Source: Aequorivita sp.
Lineage (GTDB): Bacteria > Bacteroidota > Bacteroidia > Flavobacteriales > Flavobacteriaceae
Assembly (NCBI GenBank): GCA_002733915.1
Contig: NVXN01000003.1
Coordinates: 200,374 to 213,661, forward strand
Direction: 5' to 3'
Length of the DNA: 13,288 nt
Shown here: one piece after another, positions 13,172 to 13,288 of the stretch
How positions within the stretch are numbered: the stretch's first letter is position 1
Layout of the letters: every line of letters starts with the position of its first letter
Notes under the pieces: model-generated
The model's database searches: none
What the model was told of the DNA's origin: nothing
What the model saw: only the letters and a program-made list of their open reading frames with translations
Translations under genes and position numbers: made by a program

Positions 13172-13288
13172 TTACAATCGCTGGTATTCCTCATCTGCGA
13201 TTTTTATCCTGTCCTGGCCTAAAATAATCACGGTTTCTTCCCCGCCATTAAAGTAGTTCAATACAAAATCGCTACCATCAAAGTAAAC
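13172..13288 (-). CDS. C-terminal end of an unidentified protein (cut by window edge)
   Basis: Reading leftwards from the window edge, one frame is open for 38 codons and ends in TAA at 13172-13174. The peptide runs VYFDGSDFVLNYFNGGEE, then TVIILGQDRIKIADEEYQRL. It is rich in alternating hydrophobic and charged residues and looks like two or three beta-strands plus a short helix. I do not recognise the family. A well-formed terminator 22 bases downstream supports a genuine gene end. Confidence 0.6.
   Translation of the reverse strand, partial: VYFDGSDFVLNYFNGGEETVIILGQDRIKIADEEYQRL

Overview
The window looks like a chromosomal segment from a member of the Bacteroidota, most likely a flavobacterium. 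The main indications are a secreted protein ending in a type IX secretion (T9SS) sorting domain, several matches to the Bacteroidota promoter element TAnnTTTG, start codons preceded by A-rich stretches rather than Shine-Dalgarno sites, a DUF6266 protein, and overall AT-richness. Almost every gene is on the minus strand; the exception is one small helix-turn-helix gene.

Layout, left to right. Positions 1-457 hold the N-terminal part of a TolC-like outer-membrane efflux protein, cut by the window edge. A strong hairpin terminator separates it from a DUF302 gene (605-994). Next come two 7-bp tandem repeat arrays (1088-1248); the second runs directly into the stop codon of an uncharacterised secreted protein (1245-1829). 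A 540-residue secreted beta-propeller-type protein with a T9SS tail follows (2150-3772). Between it and the next gene lies a start-less coding remnant (3950-4144).

The centre (4209-10853) is an AT-rich defence island transcribed leftwards from a promoter near 10904. In transcription order it encodes a single-chain type IIG-like restriction-modification enzyme (nuclease, methyltransferase and specificity parts in one protein), a patatin phospholipase resembling the CBASS effector CapV, a CD-NTase that would make the cyclic-nucleotide alarm signal, and a phospholipase D-like protein. The first three genes are separated by only 18 and 14 bases. The CapV and CD-NTase pair is a minimal (type I) CBASS abortive-infection module: phage sensing leads to cyclic nucleotide synthesis, which activates the phospholipase and degrades the host membrane. 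The R-M enzyme would give a first, non-suicidal layer. The PLD gene may be a second effector or a separate cassette, because near-identical 29-bp elements lie just after its stop codon and just after that of the CD-NTase gene.

Right of the island are a third 7-bp array, a divergent HTH gene (11182-11394), a shared bidirectional terminator, and a convergent DUF6266 gene (11484-12131). From about 12206 to 13100 there is no credible gene but a dense repeat zone. It holds a symmetric array of eight 11-bp-spaced TTGTTCG/CGAACAA half-sites, then a 190-bp element duplicated in tandem with a 208-bp period, then further members of the same dispersed repeat family. One member of that family also sits in frame inside the R-M gene. 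The window ends with the last 38 codons of an unidentified gene and its terminator.
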